The translations under genes and the position numbers were made by a program. Positions 60,401 to 64,000 of a DNA stretch of 64,000 nucleotides are shown one piece after another. Where the stretch lies: the NCBI GenBank assembly GCA_034336665.1, contig CM067566.1, forward strand, positions 17,590,330-17,654,329. Direction: 5' to 3'. This DNA comes from Luscinia megarhynchos. Its lineage: Eukaryota; Chordata; Aves; Passeriformes; Turdidae. Position 1 is the first letter of the stretch; every line of letters begins with the position of its first letter. Below the pieces are notes generated by a model, which was not told where the DNA came from, made no database searches, and worked only from the letters and a program-made list of their open reading frames with translations.

Positions 60401-63400
60401 CCTGATTATCAGAGTAAAGTGAGAGAAACACTGGAGGGAAAAAAAATCTGGAAGTTAACCCATACATCATTTTAACCTCATAGGCACCAGCATCTTTCAG
60501 TCAATTAAGACAAAAGAGCAGCTAATAAATTATTTATGCCATCTTCTGGTCTAAAGGATTACTCTAGATCTACTGAGACAATTCTTTGTGTCATCCCAAC
60601 AACAGTCCCTGATGCTGGGAGCAGATCACAGAGTACTCTTGGTTAAAAAGGAATGAGAGACCTGAATTTGCTTATGAAATCCAGACAAAGAGGATCCACA
60701 TAACATAATCAGTTCAATTCCTTCTCTATCCATGTCCTGCACCTGTACAAACTCTTGCAATTTTACTTTTCTGAGCCTTAATATACAATTAAAAATAATT
60801 TGAGGCAGACATCTATCAGAAGATATTTGTAGAGATGCTTAACTATCCCAGAAAGGAATTAAACTCTGAGAGAATTGGCCAGGACCAGGCTCTAGCAAAA
60901 AGCTGCATCATTAGCCATGACAGTCTGTATAAACAGAACGATCAATAATATATTTAGCCCTTTTACTTTCTGAAATTACTGAGAATGAGAACATGACCCA
61001 TGGAATTTGCACGTCCCTAGTCATTGATGCACTGATTGTTGGAACAATCACCTGGTGACTAACTCATTCATCTGGAAAGAAAGCAAGCTACTGCTATTTA
61101 ACACTTAGAGCAAGACAGGCTTTTGGTGTTTCTTTGGATGTGCCATTACAGGAAACAGAAAATGCTGAGCCAGAAAACTGAGACAGTTCAAGAGAGAAAA
61201 GACATTAGAGGACCAGAGGAATTTGACAGAAAATGCACCCCTTGCTCTTGTGTGCTACTACATTTACATGTACACCAGCAGGGCAGCCGCTAAGAGGTAT
61301 TTCTGTTCAAAATATTTAAGAATAATACAAGTCTTCTGTTTAGGGATAAGTTGCATAAATGCTATTCAGGAACCTCCAAGGAAAGAACTGATGGGTAAAA
61401 AGGTACGAGAAAGGAGCAGATGGACCAATAAATGTGAAACAAAATCAATTATGCGCAAATACAAAACTGAAGTATGTGAACATTTCTGAAGCCTTCAAAT
61501 GGAGGAGGTGAATCACACAGACCTTACATCTGTCATAACAAATTAGTCTATCCCAAAATTGAGCAAATCATTTCATCAGCCAATTACCTGAAATAATGAA
61601 AAAGGGATAAGTCAAGTCACCTATGGGAACAAAACAAAAACCATTTCTAATATCCTTGACACTCCTCTCTTACTGAAATCTCCTCTCCACATCGAGTTCA
61701 AGCAATTCACTTCAGAAGCTGTGCAGTTTTGACCCTGCCTGCATGTTGATGTCCTGATTGCTGGTATGTCTTCCTGCTGCCTTGGCTAGCCTATGATCTC
61801 TGTAAGTGTCCCTTCATGTCTCTCCTTCTTCCCCTCCTTCAGGAGCAACCCACCTTCCTCTCTTTTGTGCCACACTCCTCCTCAGAGACATTCAACAAAA
61901 CACAGTAGAAAGCTTTCTTCATAACACACTAGAATAAGACAAAAACCCAGAAAACACCTGCACCACCTTCGGACCAAATCTTTGTCTAATCAACTAACAC
62001 CTTCTCAAGATACAGGACAACCTCCTGCTGTGGGGTATCAAGCTCAGCACCTGCCAGGATTAGGTCCTTTAACTGAAACCTGTCATGTACTCAGGGATGG
62101 GGAAAAGGAAGTTCTGAGGGTCTTAGCAATCCATATGTCTCACTATTAATCTGTTAGTGTACTATCTTTTAAACAACAAAAAAAGCAAATGCTCCAGCCA
62201 GATCTGAAACATTCCAAAGAAGAAATGAATGGTTTAATTTAGTACTTTCTGTTGTACAAAATGAAAAATTCCAAGAGAATGCTGTTACAAGAAAGCATTT
62301 GCTAATAATGCTTCTTACTCACTTGTTTAGAGAAAAAAATTGGCTGTTATTAGAAGAGCTTCAGAGACATGTGGAACTGCAGTCATATGAATGCAGGGGC
62401 TGGAACCTGGCATTAATTTCAGTTTGCTGGTTTACTGCATCTTGTAAGTATCTACAAGAGAGCTGTATTTCTGCACTCACTATTAGAAAACCTATTACAG
62501 AAAAGTCATTTAGGATGAACACCCCACATTCGTAGCCATAGGTGTCTTCTTCAGCTAAATTAAAAACCATAGTCTTTTCAGGTCATAAAAATCATCAGAA
62601 TTTTAGTTACAAATTACACTACAGTAAGTGTCAGCATCTTTTCCACAGATTTAGCATTGTTTGAAGATAAATTGAAACAGATCAGTGCAATACTTAATTG
62701 AGCTCTCAACAACATCATTGATAAAAGAGTATTAGAAGTCTTCAGGAGAGACTTTATTGATAGCTACTAAGATGCCATACAGCAATGCTTCTAAACAGAG
62801 TGGATCAAATTTTCTCTAGTGCCCTAAGGCCTTTTCTATTGCTCTTGTGGCATAAAGAGACTTAAAGACAGCAGGCCTCAACCTCAGGGATATTTCCTGC
62901 ATAACAAGATTTCTCAGGTAATAAATAGCTGCAACTACCTCTGTTCCTCAGCATATTAAGTACACGAAATAAGAATGATGCTCTACTCTGTGTCTCTTCT
63001 GCCAACAGCTCCAAAGATAAGTGTTCAAGCAAAATTCAGATAGTCTGAAGATCTCAGTCTCTGGCCAAGCAGAGAAAGTACCCCAATCAAAAGAAAATCA
63101 GAAACAACATAATGGGGCATATTTATTGCTGCTTCTTTTTTGCATACAAAGTGATGGACGAACCAAGTTGAGAGGCTGCAGTCACATCCTAAAACTCTGC
63201 TGTGTCAAAACTCTGCTGTCTGGACAGACCAGGCTGCCAGATACTGCTTTGATCCTAAGCCCTCTTAAACACAGTAGGGCCATCAAGAACTGTTCAACCT
63301 CCTAACAGACAATGAAAATTACCCCAGTGATGTTACTGCTCTCAACAGAACAAGGGCTAAACAGGATGATGAATACCTCATTTTTCCCCCATAAGATCTG

Positions 63401-64000
63401 GTATTTTGATTTTTGCAGGAAGTATATTAAAGCCATACAATATGTATGTAAATGATGTTTATGTATTCAATAGAAACATACCTGTATCTGAACCTATTTC
63501 TGCATGTTTACAGAAAATCTGATAGTACAATACTAGTATTCAGTTGTAATTCACTAATTCCCAGCAGAATTAATATCTTTCAAGAAAGCCCTTGGAAATG
63601 CTGATGACTAGCAACTATCGGTACAAGCCAGTTTTACAGATCATGGAAAATCAGTTTCTCATAGAAAGCATGACAGATACAGAATATTCTTACTGCAGAT
63701 GGGAAAAAAATTGTGCGCTATGATCCGTAAATCGATAAATATCCAACAAATCAGCAACACAAACAAGATGAGAGAACTTTATTTCATCTTCAATCAGAGA
63801 CTAAGATACATATACACTAGGTGAGATAGCAGTGAAATAGCTACTGTGCTAATTTTCCACTCATCTAGTAATACAGATCCTTTACATTTCAATACATTTT
63901 TTTCTCTCCTTTGTGATCATATTTTTATCTGCAGAGCTTTCAAGCCCAGGACACAAGCTGTGAAATATGTTAAGCTAGTGCTGGTTTTGGTTTTTAATAA
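54454..64000. other. No gene recognised; unique-looking sequence to the window end
   Basis: An AAG|GTGAGT donor word occurs on the plus strand at 54916-54924 without a supported exon. 54720-54840 and 56500-56850 are repeat-free stretches with conserved-element texture. Frames do not exceed 114 codons. I looked for the 3' end of a neighbouring gene in the last 20 kb and recognised none. Confidence 0.4.

Noticed and set aside
1..64000. A novel multi-gene system, CRISPR array, tRNA or rRNA genes
   Set aside because: I read both strands for these and saw no regularly spaced repeats, no cloverleaf with A/B boxes and no operon-like gene clusters. The window is ordinary vertebrate noncoding DNA apart from the exon at 30.4 kb.

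Overview
The window looks like bird nuclear DNA, probably a songbird. It is AT-rich, its open frames are short and scattered, and its recognisable repeats are avian: CR1 LINE fragments, one ending in a pentanucleotide tail, and two decayed copies of a long endogenous-retrovirus LTR family that I know from bird genomes. I see no bacterial or viral gene organisation, no CRISPR array, and no tRNA or rRNA gene.

The one host-gene feature I can support is on the minus strand at 30389-30469. It is a 27-codon exon that starts at an ATG in a strong Kozak context, ends in phase 0 at a CAG|GTTAGT donor, and is preceded by a CpG- and G-rich stretch (about 30500-30735) that looks like its promoter and 5' leader. 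The peptide begins MDETS and ends LEENWIKGLRREASWQ. It closely resembles the alternative N terminus that I recall for brain-type isoforms of PPARGC1A (PGC-1alpha), which in mammals start at a promoter hundreds of kilobases upstream of the common exon 2. If this is right, 1-30388 is the first part of a very long first intron and 30800-64000 is upstream flank. No common PPARGC1A exon was recognised in the window.

Layout: 1-9652 has no gene I can see, with a POU-type dyad near 5.85 kb and homeodomain-type AT-rich sequence near 8.3 kb. 9653-9860 is an A/C-rich low-complexity tract. 13877-14324 is an ERV LTR. 15516-16095 is a cluster of very old LINE pieces, including a reverse-transcriptase fragment with a readable FADD motif. 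19491-19600 and 22477-22590 are two diverged copies of one unidentified repeat. 23840-24258 is a CR1 3' end followed by an (ATTCC)n array. 30.3-30.8 kb is the putative PPARGC1A distal promoter and exon. 36940-37080 is an old CR1-like fragment. 38080-39444 is a second copy of the LTR family, interrupted by a complete nested LTR (38404-38886) with TG...CA ends and CAAC on both sides. From 39445 to the end I see only intergenic-type sequence with a few low-complexity tracts and a 38-bp AT palindrome.

Apart from the exon, functional statements about noncoding stretches are inference. I could not run alignments, conservation tracks or repeat masking.
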